NCBI RefSeq assembly: GCF_027887165.1
Contig: NC_077233.1
Span: 216,230,967 to 216,294,966, forward strand
Length of the DNA: 64,000 bases
Direction: 5' to 3'
Source: Monodelphis domestica
Taxonomy: Eukaryota; Chordata; Mammalia; Didelphimorphia; Didelphidae
Made by a program: the position numbers and the translations under genes
Part shown: positions 31,557 through 41,984 of the stretch, in pieces
Position numbering within the stretch: the stretch's first letter is position 1
Layout: every line of letters starts with the position of its first letter
The notes under the pieces: model-generated
What the model was told of the DNA's origin: nothing
Databases searched by the model: none
What the model saw: the letters and a program-made list of their open reading frames with translations, nothing else

Positions 31557-31951
31557 TCCCCAAACCCTTATTAAAATAGATACAAGTACTGGGGGGGCAG
31601 CTGGGTGGCTCAGTGGATTGAGAGTCAGACCAAGAGATGGGAGGTCCTGGGTTCAAATGTGACCTCAGACCCAAGTCACGTAAGCCCCATTGCCTAGCCC
31701 TTACCTCTCTTCTGCCTTAGAACCAATACCTAGTATTGATTCTGAGATAGAAGATAAAGGTTTATAATAATAATAATTAAAAAGAATAGATATAAGTATT
31801 GGTTCAGAGGTGGAAGAGTAGCCTGGGCTAGCGGTTAAATGACTTGTCCAGGGTCACCACAGTTAGGAAGTGTCTGAGGCTAGATTTGAACCCAGAACTT
31901 TCTGTCTCTAGCTTGGGTCTCAATTCCCTGAACCATCTAGCTACCCCCCTG
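31557..31951 (-). mobile_element. Family A SINE, older, split
   Basis: Tail at 31557-31592, body from 31785: GGTTCAGAGGTGGAAGAGTA, GTGTCTGAGGCTAGATTTGA and CATCTAGCTACCCCCC. A plus family A copy interrupts it. Confidence 0.85.
31593..31784 (+). mobile_element. Family A SINE inserted in a family A SINE
   Basis: 18-bp duplication AATAGATACAAGTACTGG at 31575-31592 against AATAGATATAAGTATTGG at 31785-31802. Confidence 0.93.
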
Positions 31952-32415
31952 GCACCTAGTCTTTTTGCTTGCTTTTGCTTTTTCTGTTCCCATTCACTTT
32001 TATTATATGCCCAGAAATGTGGTTCTTAGGAGCTCTATGCCTTGGCCACATGGGATTTACCCAGCAGTTTATTAGACTCACACTTTAAGATGGCTTTATG
32101 GATTGTAGCTCAAGTTCTGCTTGGAGCTTCTAAGTGCCAAAGGCTCCAGAGCCACACAAACAAGTAAATAAATCATTTCCCAGCTCTCATTAATCTGAAC
32201 CATTGTAAATTAAAAGACAACTGGGCAGGTGGCCTAGAAATGGGGAATTTGAGCTTTGCCTAAAGTTTTCCTTACTTCTGGCCAGTCATTAACGACCCCA
32301 GATTTCACTTTCTTTGCCTGTAGAGAGGAAAAATAAAACCCAGGGACTGAGAGTAGGGACCTAGTATTGACTAGGTTTGGATTGCCTAGTTAACAGTTGA
32401 GGAGTATTTAAAAGT
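31952..32415. other. Unassigned intergenic stretch
   Basis: Nothing recognised. Confidence 0.45.
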
Positions 32416-32417
32416 TG

Positions 32418-32646
32418 TCAGTAGATGGTATAGTGTATAGAGTGTGGAGTTAGAGTCAGAAAGTTCAGATCTTTCCTCAGACACTTACTGGCAGTGTGAC
32501 TGTGGGCAAGTCACTCTCATCCTCAGTTTTCTCATCTGTAAAATGAGACTAATAATAGTACCTACCTCACAGTATTTTGGTGAGGATCAAATGAAACAAT
32601 GAATAAAGCACTTTGCAAACCTTAATAAATATCATTATTATAATTA
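32418..32646 (+). mobile_element. CORE-SINE (family C)
   Basis: GAGTTAGAGTCAGAAAGTTC, TCTCATCTGTAAAATGAGAC, CACTTTGCAAACCTTAATAA, ending ATCATTATTATAATTA. Confidence 0.88.
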
Positions 32647-32789
32647 GTGGAAACAGTACAATAAAAGTGGTTAACAGGGAGAAAATCATAGCTCTCCAAA
32701 AGCAACTTATTTTCCTTCTCTCACAAGGACTGACCTGGTTTTTCCTAGGATCATAGACTTAAATCATATGAATTTATAAGCTGGAAAAG

Positions 32790-33015
32790 ACCTTGTTCAT
32801 TTGTGTCCAACTCTCCACAATCCCATTTAGGGTTATCTTGGTAAAGATACTGGAACAATTTGCCATTTTCTCTAGCTCATTAAACAGATGAGGAAACTGA
32901 GGCAAATAGGGTTAAGTGGCACAGAGTGCCCCTTGCTCAGAGTGACACAGCTATTAAGTGTCTGAAATCTGATTTGAACTCAGGTTCTCCTGACTGTAGT
33001 CTTGGCATTTTATCC
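32790..33015 (-). mobile_element. SINE (family B)
   Basis: CCACAATCCCATTTAGGGTT, ATTTGCCATTTTCTCTAGCT and TTGAACTCAGGTTCTCCTGA. Confidence 0.85.
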
Positions 33016-33051
33016 ACTTGGCATTTTATTTTTTTATTTTAAGTCCCCTAG

Positions 33052-33195
33052 CTGTCTTGAAAGGACCTTCAAGATAATCAATTCTTTACCTACTCCTTCT
33101 TTTTAGATGAAGAAACTGAGTCTCAGAAAAGTTAAAATTACTTGTCAAAGGTTACCCTGTAAGTTAGTGGCAGAATCAGGGATTAGAACTCAGAT
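33052..33195 (+). mobile_element. MIR-like SINE (family D)
   Basis: GACCTTCAAGATAATCAATT, GAAGAAACTGAGTCTCAGAA and TAGTGGCAGAATCAGG. The end may continue after the family A insertion (33401-33430). Confidence 0.72.
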
Positions 33196-33202
33196 ATATA
33201 TT

Positions 33203-33400
33203 TTTTAAACCCTTACCTTCTGTCTTAGAATCAATATTATGTATTGGTTTCAAAGCAGAAGAGTGGTAAGGGCTGGGCAATGAGGGTTAAGTGACTTGCC
33301 CAGGGTCACACAGCTAGGAAGTGTCTGAGGCCAGATTTGAACCCAGGACTTCCCATCTCTGGCCTTGGCTCTCAATCCACTGAGCTACCCAGCTGCCCCC
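33203..33400 (-). mobile_element. Family A SINE
   Basis: Full minus copy, tail hairpin to CCCAGCTGCCCC. Confidence 0.93.
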
Positions 33401-33459
33401 TAAGTCCAATTCCTTTCCCACAGTGTCACAATAATTTTTTTTGTATTCCAAATCTATGG

Positions 33460-33625
33460 GACATTTAAAAATAATATTTTATTTTCCCCTATTACACATA
33501 AAAGCAATTTTAAACATTCATTTTTCTTTAAGTTTTAGGTTTTGAATTGCCTCCCTTCTTCAGACCCTCACTGTCCACCTGCTCTGAGACAGTAAGCAAT
33601 CTGATATAGATTTTACATAGATCAC
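33460..33625 (-). mobile_element. L1-type 3' UTR fragment
   Basis: TATTTTATTTTCCCCTATTA, AGCAATTTTAAACATTCA and CAGTAAGCAATCTGATATAG. Confidence 0.65.
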
Positions 33626-33837
33626 ATTAATTCTTATGCCATCTCCATTTTACTATTTTCTTGATATCGATCTTTATTTCCATTGATGCCGGCCCTCATG
33701 GCTATTTCCTTTAACAGGGCATATCTCAACTCATCCATGTCTTCTTATTACATGGAACCCTTTTCCCATGGGGGGGGGAAGGGGGGGAGGGGCCTACCCA
33801 ACTACCCAACAGGCTGGGCAATATTCTAATCGATGTC

Positions 33838-33965
33838 TAATTGGAGAGACCATTAGAAGTTATCTGGAACCATCCCCTCCTCATTTTGCTGATGAGGAAA
33901 CTGGTTGAAGAGCGGTTAAGTGAGAAGTAGCTGAGATCACTAACCCAGGTCCACTGGTGCCATTT
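33838..33965 (+). mobile_element. MIR-like SINE (family D)
   Basis: ATTAGAAGTTATCTGGAACC and GCTGATGAGGAAACTGGTTG. Confidence 0.6.
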
Positions 33966-34261
33966 TCACATCAGTTAACCTTTAGTCTCACTACATGGCC
34001 AGGCCACCTTCTTTTTGGGTCACAGATCTCTCTGGTGATACCCTTCAGTGAACGGTACAAATTCACCTGCATTTCATGGGGCAGAAAAATACACACATAA
34101 ACTGGTTCCATTTGGGTGGGATTTAAACAGAACATGGAATGGTAGAATTGGGGAAGTTTGCCAAAGATACGTCAGGCTATAGAAAAGTCAGGGTACTGTC
34201 TCAAGTAGATTCTTAACCTGGGCTTCAGGAACTCTTTTTGAAAAATGGATAATTATATTTC

Positions 34262-34530
34262 AATTTGGACAGCTGGTTGCTTAGTAGATAGAAAGAGTGT
34301 CAGGCCTAGAGTCAGAAAGACTCATCTTTCTGAGTTCGAATCTGGACCACAGTCTCTTATTAGCTATGTAACCCTGTGCACGTCATTTAACTGTGTTTGC
34401 CTCGGTTTCCTCATATATCAATTGAGCTGGAGAAAGAAATGGCAAACCACTCCAGTATTCTGGGCAAGAAGACCCCAAGTTGAGTCACGGAGTCAGACAT
34501 GACTGAAAAATGACTGAACAACAACAGCAT
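34262..34530 (+). mobile_element. SINE (family B)
   Basis: GGACAGCTGGTTGCTTAGTA, TTTGCCTCGGTTTCCTCATA, TGGCAAACCACTCCAG and AAAATGACTGAACAACAACA. Confidence 0.92.
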
Positions 34531-34654
34531 ATTTTGATATAGTTGCTTTCTTTTAAAGTCATATATTTTATTTTATGCATTTAAAAACATTGTTTTAAGA
34601 AAGAGGCCACAGGCTTTATCAGACTGCCAAAGGGGACCATTTAGTCTCAGGAGA

Positions 34655-34865
34655 GCCAATTGTTGAATTTTTCAGTGTGAGTATTTACACCTCAGAAACT
34701 GGCAAAAGCTATATAAATCAGGACTTGATTTCTTATTTTGCTGAATGTTTGGACATGAAATTGATAGAGAAAATGTTAATAATGCAGATTAAACTTAATT
34801 GTGTGCCTTGATGAACATTTTTCCCCCGGAGAGTTGGTTTTTCAACATTTATGAGCATGCCACTG
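34655..34865 (+). repeat. Family H repeat, copy 2
   Basis: TTTCAGTGTGAGTATTTACA, GAAACTGGCAAAAGCTATAT and CAGGACTTGATTTCTTATTT. It lies between GGGGACCAT and GCCATCCAT, which fits an 8-bp-type insertion into the hAT element. Confidence 0.65.
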
Positions 34866-34895
34866 GCCATCCATGACATAAAAAAAGGCTAAGAA

Positions 34896-35440
34896 TCCCT
34901 GGACTTGGTCTTTGCCAAAAGAAGAAAAGGATCAGGGGGTGAAACTTCATATTTGGAGCTAGGGTTGGGAAGAAACAGATGGTGGGACAGAGAGAAAAAA
35001 TCTCCCTAGTGATACCATCAGGGAAAGCTAGTGGTTGTGATAAGTGACAGATTTGGGAGAGCTGCTAAGAGGGAGAATTTGACAAAGGTGTGAGGAAAGC
35101 ACTTTGTAAATCCTAAAGTGTAATATGAGCTCCCAAGAGAGAATCTGGTTTAAACAAGTAAATTCAAGGAGAATTTCTGCAATCAAAGGGACTTCCTAAC
35201 TTAGTGGCACCTTTCCCCTCTGTAGAGAGTACAGAACTTCACAATTAGTTTGGGGAAAAGAGATTAAAAGAGATTTGGGAGAGGAGGAATATGCAAAGAA
35301 ATCAGAGTGTGAGAGCCCATGACTCAGATAATGGAATGAACAGAAATAGAACTTAGCAGTGACTAATACCAAACTAGAAAGCTTGGTTTTGAAAAGTCCC
35401 CAGCAGGGACTGTGAGCCAGAGTTGATGCATAGACAAGAC
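34896..35440. other. Unassigned intergenic stretch
   Basis: Purine-leaning sequence with no recognised gene or repeat. Confidence 0.45.
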
Positions 35441-35520
35441 CTTGGGGGTGTGGCTCAGGATGGTAAGAGAGGTTGTAGTGCCTTACCTTTCTCCACTTTT
35501 TACTTCAGAAGACTGTAATT

Positions 35521-35717
35521 TTAAAAAGAAGGAAAGGAAGAAAGGAAGAAAGGAAGGAAGAAAGGAAGAAAGGAAGGAAGGAAGGAAGAAAGGAAGGAAG
35601 GAAGGGATGAAAGAAAGGAAGGAAGGAAGGGATGAAAGAAAGGAAGGAAGGAAGGAAAGAAAGAAAGAAAGAAAGAGAAAGGAAGGAAGGAAGAAAGGAA
35701 GGAAGAAAGAGAGAAAA
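35521..35717. repeat. GGAA/GAAA purine microsatellite
   Basis: About 195 bp of GGAA and GAAA units, with two imperfect GGGATGAAAGAAA interruptions. The frames across it are artefacts. Confidence 0.95.
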
Positions 35718-35962
35718 AGACCATGATTTCATCAGTATGGATGCTCCTTCCACCCATGCAGGTGAACCTCTCCATGCCTTAACAGATTTTTATGAGTGGC
35801 TACAACTTGAAAAACTTTGACACCTTGGTGGCCAGCCATATATTAAATGAGCTATTCTGAATTAGGCTGGTCCTCTAGGGACAGACATATATGGTCAGGT
35901 CATCTGGTACACATTCATGTGTACATGAAGACTTTCTAGCTCTGTAGGATTTGCAATAACAT

Positions 35963-36172
35963 TAAAAAAACAAAAACTCTTCCCTTTTGTCTTAGAATCG
36001 ATACTCACAAGTACTGGTTCAAAGGCAGAAGAGCAGTAATGGTTAGACAGTGGGGAGTTAAGTGAGGTATCCAGGATTACCCAGTTAGGAAGTATCTGTG
36101 GCTAAATTTGAACCCAGGACTTCCCATCTCTAAGCTTTGGCTCTCAATACACTGAGCCACCTAGATGCTCCC
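35963..36172 (-). mobile_element. Family A SINE
   Basis: TTTTGTCTTAGAATCGATAC, GGCAGAAGAGCAGTAATGG and CACTGAGCCACCTAGATGC. Confidence 0.9.
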
Positions 36173-36224
36173 TGAATAGCTTTTGCTTCTATAGCTTATC
36201 CTTCCAGAGCTCTATCCATTCCAG

Positions 36225-36602
36225 GAAGATATGGTATAAGTGGTCTTTGGAGTTATAGGATCTGTGTTCAAAGCCTGCCTCTGAAGAATGTATGTGGGGG
36301 GCAGCTGGGTGACTCAGTGGATTGAGAGCCAGGCCTAGAGATGGGAGGTCCTGCCTTTAAATCTGGCCTCAGACACTTCTAGCTGTGTGACCCTGGGCAA
36401 GTCGCTTAACCCCCATTGCCTAGCCATTACCATTCTTCTGCCTTGGAGCCAATACACAGTATTGACTTCAAGACAGAAGGTAAGGGTTTAAAAAAAAATG
36501 TATGTGGCTTTTGGGCAAGTCACTAATCTCCCCCTCTTTTCTTTCTCATCTGTAAATTGCAGGGGTTAAACTTCTTGAGATCTCTTAGTCTTGGAAGTTA
36601 TA
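36225..36602 (+). mobile_element. SINE (family E) split by family A SINE
   Basis: Left: TTTGGAGTTATAGGATCTGT. Right: GGGCAAGTCACTAATCTCCC and TTCTCATCTGTAAATTGC. Confidence 0.7.
36298..36496 (+). mobile_element. Family A SINE
   Basis: Full copy. The perfect 11-bp duplication AATGTATGTGG is at 36287-36297 and 36497-36507. Confidence 0.95.
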
Positions 36603-36611
36603 TTTATATAG

Positions 36612-36812
36612 AGCAGGAGGTCAACTTTTTTTTCTGTTAGGGACACTTTTGGCATCCTGGTGAAAATATGGTTCCTTTCTTAAAAATTATATTTTAAATA
36701 ATTGAAAGAACCACTAGGTTTCAGTTAGAAATCAGTGAAAATAAAGATGTACTTTTTACTACCCAAGTTCACTGACCTGCTGAAATCTATCCAGAGTTTA
36801 AGAACCACTGAT
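36612..36812 (+). mobile_element. hAT-type remnant
   Basis: TTCTGTTAGGGACACTTTTG, AAATCAGTGAAAATAAAGAT and an end TTTAAGAACCACTG, resembling the family at 34205. Confidence 0.6.
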
Positions 36813-36818
36813 ATAGGG

Positions 36819-37005
36819 GTAGGTGGGTGGCTCTGTGGAGAGAGAGCCAGGTCTGGAGATGGGAGGTCTTCTGGTCAAATATAGCCTTGGATATTTCCTA
36901 GCTGTGTGACCCTGGGCAAGTCACTTAAACTTCATTGCCTATCCCTTACCCCATTGAAACTGATAATAGTATTAATTCTAAGACAAAGTAAGAGTTAAAA
37001 AAAAA
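36819..37005 (+). mobile_element. Family A SINE
   Basis: The perfect 19-bp duplication AAGAACCACTGATATAGGG is at 36800-36818 and 37006-37024. It is the longest clean duplication in the window. Confidence 0.95.
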
Positions 37006-37024
37006 AAGAACCACTGATATAGGG

Positions 37025-37973
37025 CTTTTATTTATTTTTTATTTTTAAAATTTTATTTATTTAGAATATTTTTCCATGGTTACATGTTTCATGTCCCCTC
37101 CCTCCCCTCTTTCCTCCTCCCTCCTGGAGCGGACAAGCAATTCCACTGGGTTATACATGTATTATTGCTCAAACCCCATTTCCATATTATTCATATTTGT
37201 AATAGTGATCTTTTAAAACCAATCATATATCCATCGAACTGCGTGATCAATCAATCATGTTTTTTCTTCTGAATTTCTACTCCCACAGTTCTTCCTCTGG
37301 ATGTGGATAGCGTTCTTTCCTAAAAGTCCCTCTGGATTGTTCTGTTAACAGCAGAGTCTATTGCATTTGATCGGTCCACAATGTTTCATTTTCTGTGTAC
37401 AATGTTCTCTTGGTTCTGCTCATTTCACTCTGCATCAATTCATGAAGGTTCTTCCTGTTCATATAGAAATCCTCCAGATCATCATTTCCTACAGCACAAT
37501 AGTAATCCATCACCATCAGATACCACAATTTGTTCCACCATTCCCCAGTTGATGGACACCCCCCCCATTTCCCAATTTTTTTTTGCCACCACAAAGAGCG
37601 TGGCTATAAATATTTTTGTACAAGTCTTTTTCCCCATTATCTCTTTGAGGTACAAACCCATCAGTGTTATGGCTGGATCAAAGGGCAGGCAGTCTTTTAA
37701 AGCCCTTTGAGCATAATTCCAAATTGCCTTCCAGAATGGTTGGATCAATTCACAGCTCCACCAACAATGTATTAGTATTCCAATTTTGCCACAGCCCCTC
37801 CAATATTTATTATTTTCCTTTTCTGTCATATTGACCAATCTGCTAGGTGTGAGGTGGTACCTCAGTGTTGTTTTGATTTGCATTTCTCTAATCAGGAGGG
37901 ATTTAGAATACTTTTTCATGTGATTATTGATAGTTTTTATTTCTTTATCTGAAAACTGCCTATTCATGTTATA
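37025..37973 (-). mobile_element. L1 3' fragment with ORF2 C-terminus
   Basis: 949 bp, 5'-truncated. The minus-strand frame 37482-37967 reads LIHCWWSCELIQPFWKAIWN and FDPAITLMGLYLKEIMG, the L1 ORF2p tail with the CWWxC zinc-knuckle-like motif. Then comes the 3' UTR ending at the T-rich run near 37025-37060. No reverse-transcriptase core is present. Confidence 0.92.
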
Positions 37974-38007
37974 GAACTTTTTTTTAACTTATTGAATAAT
38001 AAGTGTG

Positions 38008-38100
38008 GCTACTTCTGCTCCAGTTTCCTTATCTACGATATGAGAAGGTAGGATCAGATGGTCTCTGAAATCCTTCCCAGCTCCAGATCTATGATCACAC
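38008..38100 (+). mobile_element. SINE 3' part (family E)
   Basis: CCAGTTTCCTTATCTACGAT and CCCAGCTCCAGATCTATGAT. Confidence 0.65.
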
Positions 38101-38209
38101 GTGTTGATCAAAAAGACAAGGTGAGGTCCAAGCTTAGTAGGCAGAACATGGTACACAAAAGATATACTGAAGAATTATTTTACATTAATTTTTATAAATG
38201 CACAAATTT

Positions 38210-38396
38210 GGGGTCAGCTACATGGCTCAGGCCTAGAAATGGGAGGTCCTGGGTTCAAATATGACCTCAGACACTTCCTAGTGGTATGGCCCTGCACAAG
38301 TCACTTAACCCCCATTGCTTAGTCCTTACCACTCTTCTTTCTTGGAACCAATAAATGTTATTGATTCTAAGACAGAAGGTAAGGGTTTAAAAATAA
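38210..38396 (+). mobile_element. Family A SINE
   Basis: 16-bp duplication ATAAATGCACAAATTT (38194-38209) against ATAAATACATAAATTT (38397-38412). Confidence 0.94.
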
Positions 38397-38589
38397 ATAA
38401 ATACATAAATTTAGTGTTATGAATGATCTTCCCATGGCACATAGATATTTCATGATAAATGAAGTGTTCATGATTCTCTAGTGTATAGTAACAAGATTTC
38501 AGTGACACAAAACTGAAGAAAAGTCACCTTTAGCAATAATTATGTTTGCCTATTAAAGTTCACCCAATATAAATTACATAACTGTAAAA

Positions 38590-38806
38590 AAATAATAATG
38601 GCTACTATGCTAAAGACTTTACAAATATTATCTCATCACAGACCTAGCATGTGGCTGTTATTATTCTTCACATTTGACAGATGAGGAAACTGAGACAAAG
38701 AGGTTAAGTGACTTGCCCAAGGTCATACAGCTAGGCAGCATCTCAACCCAAATTTAAATTTCGGTCTTCCTGACTCCAGGTCCAGCAGTCTATCTACTCT
38801 GCCTTC
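38590..38806 (-). mobile_element. CORE-SINE (family C)
   Basis: ACAGATGAGGAAACTGAGAC, AAGTGACTTGCCCAAGGTCA and TTCGGTCTTCCTGACTCCAG. Confidence 0.88.
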
Positions 38807-38984
38807 TGTCTACTGATGGTTCTCATTTTATTCTATCCCTGCGAGGTAGGCAGGACGGGTTGTATTATTACTTCTATCTGGCAGGTGAGGAAAGGAAGGC
38901 TAACAATGGCAGAGCAAGTATCATTGTTATCAAAACAAAAACAAAAAACCACCCCCAAAACTTTATGATTAGGTCTGTCTTTAT

Positions 38985-39046
38985 GCACAGGGTCACCTGA
39001 ACCCAGGACCAATCTCTAGCCCTGGCGGAGCCACCCAGCTGCCTCC
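38985..39046 (-). mobile_element. Family A SINE fragment
   Basis: CAGGGTCACCTGAACCCAGG and GCGGAGCCACCCAGCTGCC. This is the last clear repeat before the promoter. Confidence 0.72.
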
Positions 39047-39486
39047 CAATAACTACTACTTCGATGCTTGTCCTTTCATGTCTTCAAGCCTCCCAGAGCC
39101 GGCGCTTCCGAGGGTTAGCGGGGTGACTGAGCCCCTGCCCTCTAGGGGCTGCCAGCCTGACCTACTGACCCGAGGAGGTTGCGGTCAGTCGAGAGCCATT
39201 TAATGAACTCAAACAAAGCTGGACATACAGCGTGAAGATTAAATATTTACATTGTATTGTATTCAGCTTCTTGGAAAGATGCCACCATGGAAATACTAAA
39301 TAGCCTACAGTCCGAGAAATCCCATTTCCCGAGGGGCTGACCTCGGGCCCCGCAGCACTTGGCCCACGGGCACTGCGTGGGATTTTAAAAACATGCAGCA
39401 ACTCCAGGAGGACTATTGGGTTCGGGCGTGGGGTGGAGAGCCGGGGGAAAAAGCGGGTCCAGGAGGGAGAGGGCGCATCCCAGAAG

Positions 39487-39600
39487 CGGGAGGGGGCGTG
39501 GCTCCGTGGAAGCAGGACCAATGGCGGCGAAGGGGGCGCGGCGGGGGAAGTGGGGGTGGGGATGGATGGGGGCGGGGGGAGGCGGGGAGCTTCAGCTCTA
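39487..39600 (+). promoter_or_regulatory. TTYH3: Probable core promoter, TATA-less
   Basis: Within 110 bp: a GC/KLF box GAGGGGGCGTGGC near 39490-39502, a CCAAT box at 39518-39522, an overlapping YY1-like ATGGCGGCG at 39521-39529, and further GC boxes (GGGGGCGCGGCGGGG near 39533-39547, GGGGGCGGGG near 39568). No good TATA box is placed. The start of transcription probably lies just downstream, about 39540-39640, but the sequence alone does not fix it. Confidence 0.6.
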
Positions 39601-39730
39601 GCCGCGGCGGTGGCAGCGGTTGCGAACAAAGAGCAGGCGGTGGGGAGGAGAGGATCGGAGAGGAGCGCCGTGGAGCGCAGCGCGGCACGTCGGGGGCGCT
39701 CAGGCTGCTAGCTTGTTGGCAGACCCGGCG

Positions 39731-39784
39731 ATGCGGGAAGCAGGCAGAACGCCGTCAGGGCAGCGGGGAACCCTGGCCCCCTAA
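39731..39784 (+). other. Upstream ORF 1 in the TTYH3 5' leader
   Basis: ATG at 39731 opens 17 codons (begins MREAGR, ends LAP) and stops at 39782-39784. It is out of frame with the TTYH3 start. It matters only if transcription starts upstream of it. Confidence 0.5.
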
Positions 39785-39837
39785 CCCTCCCCGCATCAGC
39801 CCGCCTGCCCGGGAGCCGCGAGAGAAGCAGGAGCCGG

Positions 39838-39864
39838 ATGGCAGTCGGGGCCCCACGCGGCTGA
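39838..39864 (+). other. Upstream ORF 2 in the TTYH3 5' leader
   Basis: ATG at 39838 is in frame with the TTYH3 start but meets a TGA after eight codons (MAVGAPRG). It therefore cannot extend the protein and may lower initiation at the main ATG. Confidence 0.5.
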
Positions 39865-40023
39865 GCCTAGAGCCAGGGCCGGGGAGCCAGGGGAGGCGGA
39901 GGAGGAGGAGGAGGGAGGGAGGGAGAGGCGGCCAGGAGGCAGGCATCTCCCCTCGCTTTTTTTTCCATCCCCTCCCTGCCGTTCACCCCAACCCCTCGGA
40001 GTCCCCCGCAGACAGCCAGGCCC

Positions 40024-40146
40024 ATGGCCGGGGTCAGTTACTCCGCGCCCTGGTGGGTGAATCTTTTGCACCGGCTGCCCCATTTCAACCTGCAGTGGGA
40101 GGCGACGAGCAGCCAGTTCCGGCCCGAGGACACGGAATACCAGCAG
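40024..40146 (+). CDS. TTYH3: TTYH3 (tweety homolog 3), coding exon 1
   Basis: Encodes the first 41 residues: MAGVSYSAPWWVNLLHRLPH, then FNLQWEATSSQFRPEDTEY and QQ. Against the human TTYH3 N-terminus as I recall it, about five of 41 positions differ. TTYH2 begins differently, so the paralogue call is firm. Tweety proteins are dimeric multi-pass membrane proteins linked to calcium-activated or volume-regulated chloride currents. This segment precedes TM1. The ATG is the first in the frame after the in-frame stop of upstream ORF 2; the Kozak context is moderate (C at -3, G at +4). The exon ends after a CAG codon at a GTGAGT donor, leaving a phase-0 intron, as expected before the ALLLLG start of human exon 2. 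The rest of the protein (about 480 residues) lies beyond the window. Confidence 0.96.
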
Positions 40147-40152
40147 GTGAGT
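40147..40152 (+). other. TTYH3: TTYH3 intron 1 splice donor
   Basis: CAG|GTGAGT, an excellent U1 match, directly after codon 41. Confidence 0.95.
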
Positions 40153-40500
40153 GTCACCTCCCCCACTCCCGTCACCCCCCACCGGTGTCCGTGTTCGTGC
40201 GGGGGTGGCCGGGCAGCCTCCTCTGTGCTCCCTCACCCTGACTCCAGCAGCGCTCACGGTGGGGTGGGGAGGCTAGAATGAAACAGCGGCTGCGGAGGAA
40301 CTCCCCCATTTTTGACACTTTGGGAGAAAGAGGAAGGGGTATTACAATCTGGGTTCCTCTTACCCACAATAAGGCCTTCCCTCTGGTCACTGGGCATTGG
40401 CGAAGAAGGAGGTCTAGAGAATCCGACTTGGCAAACGCGGAGGATAGAAAAATCCCCCTTGGCCCAGTTTTAGGGATCACGGTTTAATGCGGAGCTTGAG

Positions 40501-41984
40501 GGCAGCTTGGGAAGATGAAAATACGCCCCGATTCCATCTCATTTCTCTCTCCACACTATCACTCTCTCCTTCCACACTTCCCCTCACCCTCCCTCCCACG
40601 GGAGAGGTCCCCTTCCTGGGGACTAGCTCCCAGCGGCTTCAGATATCTCCTCTGAGCCCCTTCCCTCTGGGGCTTAGGACTCCAGCAGGTGGATTACCCC
40701 CCCCACCCCCCCACCCCAACGTAGTAGGACTCTTGGCCAGGGTCCCCTTCTTGTGGTTTTGGGGCTTGTGCTTTCCTGCCTGGGACTGCGGTGAGGACAA
40801 TCTCTAATCAGTGTAAACAAAGTGCTTTGGCTGGGGAAGAGAGAGGTGGAAGGTAACAGTTAAGGCTGTGAGGGAAGCGGCCTCTGTCTCTTGGCCTGGC
40901 TTGAACACTTGACCAGCTGTCTCCTTGAAAGCGTTGTAGGGTGCCTGGGATCCTTCCTCTTCTCATTGCTGGGAAGGAGCTGCAGTGATTTGTGTTGGCT
41001 TATTGAGCTGTGGACCATCTTTGGTTGATCACCATTTTTACCTTCTTGGGGTTTCTCTACTGTAAAAAGTGGCCTGCAGAGACTAACCAGGGGGTCTGGT
41101 GGTGGCTCTCCACCTTTATTTCTGTGGGCAGCAGAAAAAATCACTGTCCAGTCTCTCAGGGGCCAGTTTCTTAGCCTAGCCTTTGGGCCTGAGGCACTCA
41201 GGACAGAAATTGAGTTTATTAGGTGACCCAGCCCCAGGAATTCAAGTGGCTTTTCCCTTGCAAAAGCCAACTTTTTTTCCCCCCCTTGCAAGTGAAGTGG
41301 CCAGTTGGGATTTTTTTTCTGGAAGACAGTTGTGTCTGCATTTGTTCATTGGATCCAATCCCAGCAGTTCTGCCGTTTCTGATTACCTGAGAGATGAAGG
41401 CCACACTGAATTTTATTAAGCATTTCTCGGAGGGTCATCTTGTTGGGGAGTTGCCATTTCCTTTGGGTCTTGGATTGATTGGTTGGTCACCACAGTGGCC
41501 TGGCATATAACAGCTGCTTAATCAATGATGCGATTGTGCCTTTCCTTATGAGGATTATTGCTAAATTCTGTGGGACTACTTTGGGGAGAAGAGTAGAAAA
41601 ATAAGCTGGGCATTCTCCTTGTTCTGGGACATAAACATCCTTGCCAATTTCTGTCCCATCTTCCCTAGCTGGAATTCAGGGGTCTATGGTAGAGTGACTG
41701 ACAGGCGTCCATTCAGGAAGCAAGCTTGCCTTGTGTACTCACAAGGGCCATGCTACTTGTGGGCTGTGTGTGGTTTGTGGTTAGTCAGGAAAGTTGGCAG
41801 TTACACTGAAAAACTTAGGGCATAGCCTGCTTCCCTTGTTTCAGGGAGCTGTTTATCTGGCCCTCATAGGAATCCCTGTTTTCTGTTGTTCTGGGTTCTT
41901 GGCTAGATTTGGGAAATAATACAATGTCCTTTCCTCACTCCCCATCCTCTTCGCAAGTGCTGACATAGTCTTACTTGCCTTTTC
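40501..41984. other. Repeat-poor proximal intron 1
   Basis: No SINE, L1 or LTR seen. A short trace at about 41485-41530 (GCATATAACAGCTGCTTAAT) resembles an L2 or family F tail. Candidate space for intronic regulatory elements, but none can be named. Confidence 0.5.

Larger units (their letters stand above)
34205..34895 (+). mobile_element. hAT-type element with nested insertions
   Basis: Left end TTCTTAACCTGGGCTTCAGG and right end GGCTAAGAATCCCTGG are inverted. The interior has TTTTATGCATTTAAAAACAT and AGACTGCCAAAGGGGACCAT. A family B SINE (34262-34530) and a family H repeat (34655-34865) are inside. Related copies are at 36612 and 56800. Confidence 0.75.
39330..40500. promoter_or_regulatory. 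TTYH3: CpG island over TTYH3 promoter and exon 1
   Basis: CpG-dense, GC-rich block against an AT-rich, CpG-poor background on both sides. It spans the putative promoter, the 5' UTR, coding exon 1 and the start of intron 1. A smaller GC-rich patch lies at 39090-39190. An unmethylated housekeeping-type promoter is the usual reading of such a block. Confidence 0.92.

Noticed and set aside
37482-37967. 161-aa frame as a host gene
   Set aside because: It is the C-terminus of L1 ORF2p from a truncated insertion.
39393-40241. 282-aa open frame through the CpG island
   Set aside because: GC-rich sequence with few stops. It is out of frame with TTYH3 and has the composition of leader and intron; no domain is visible.
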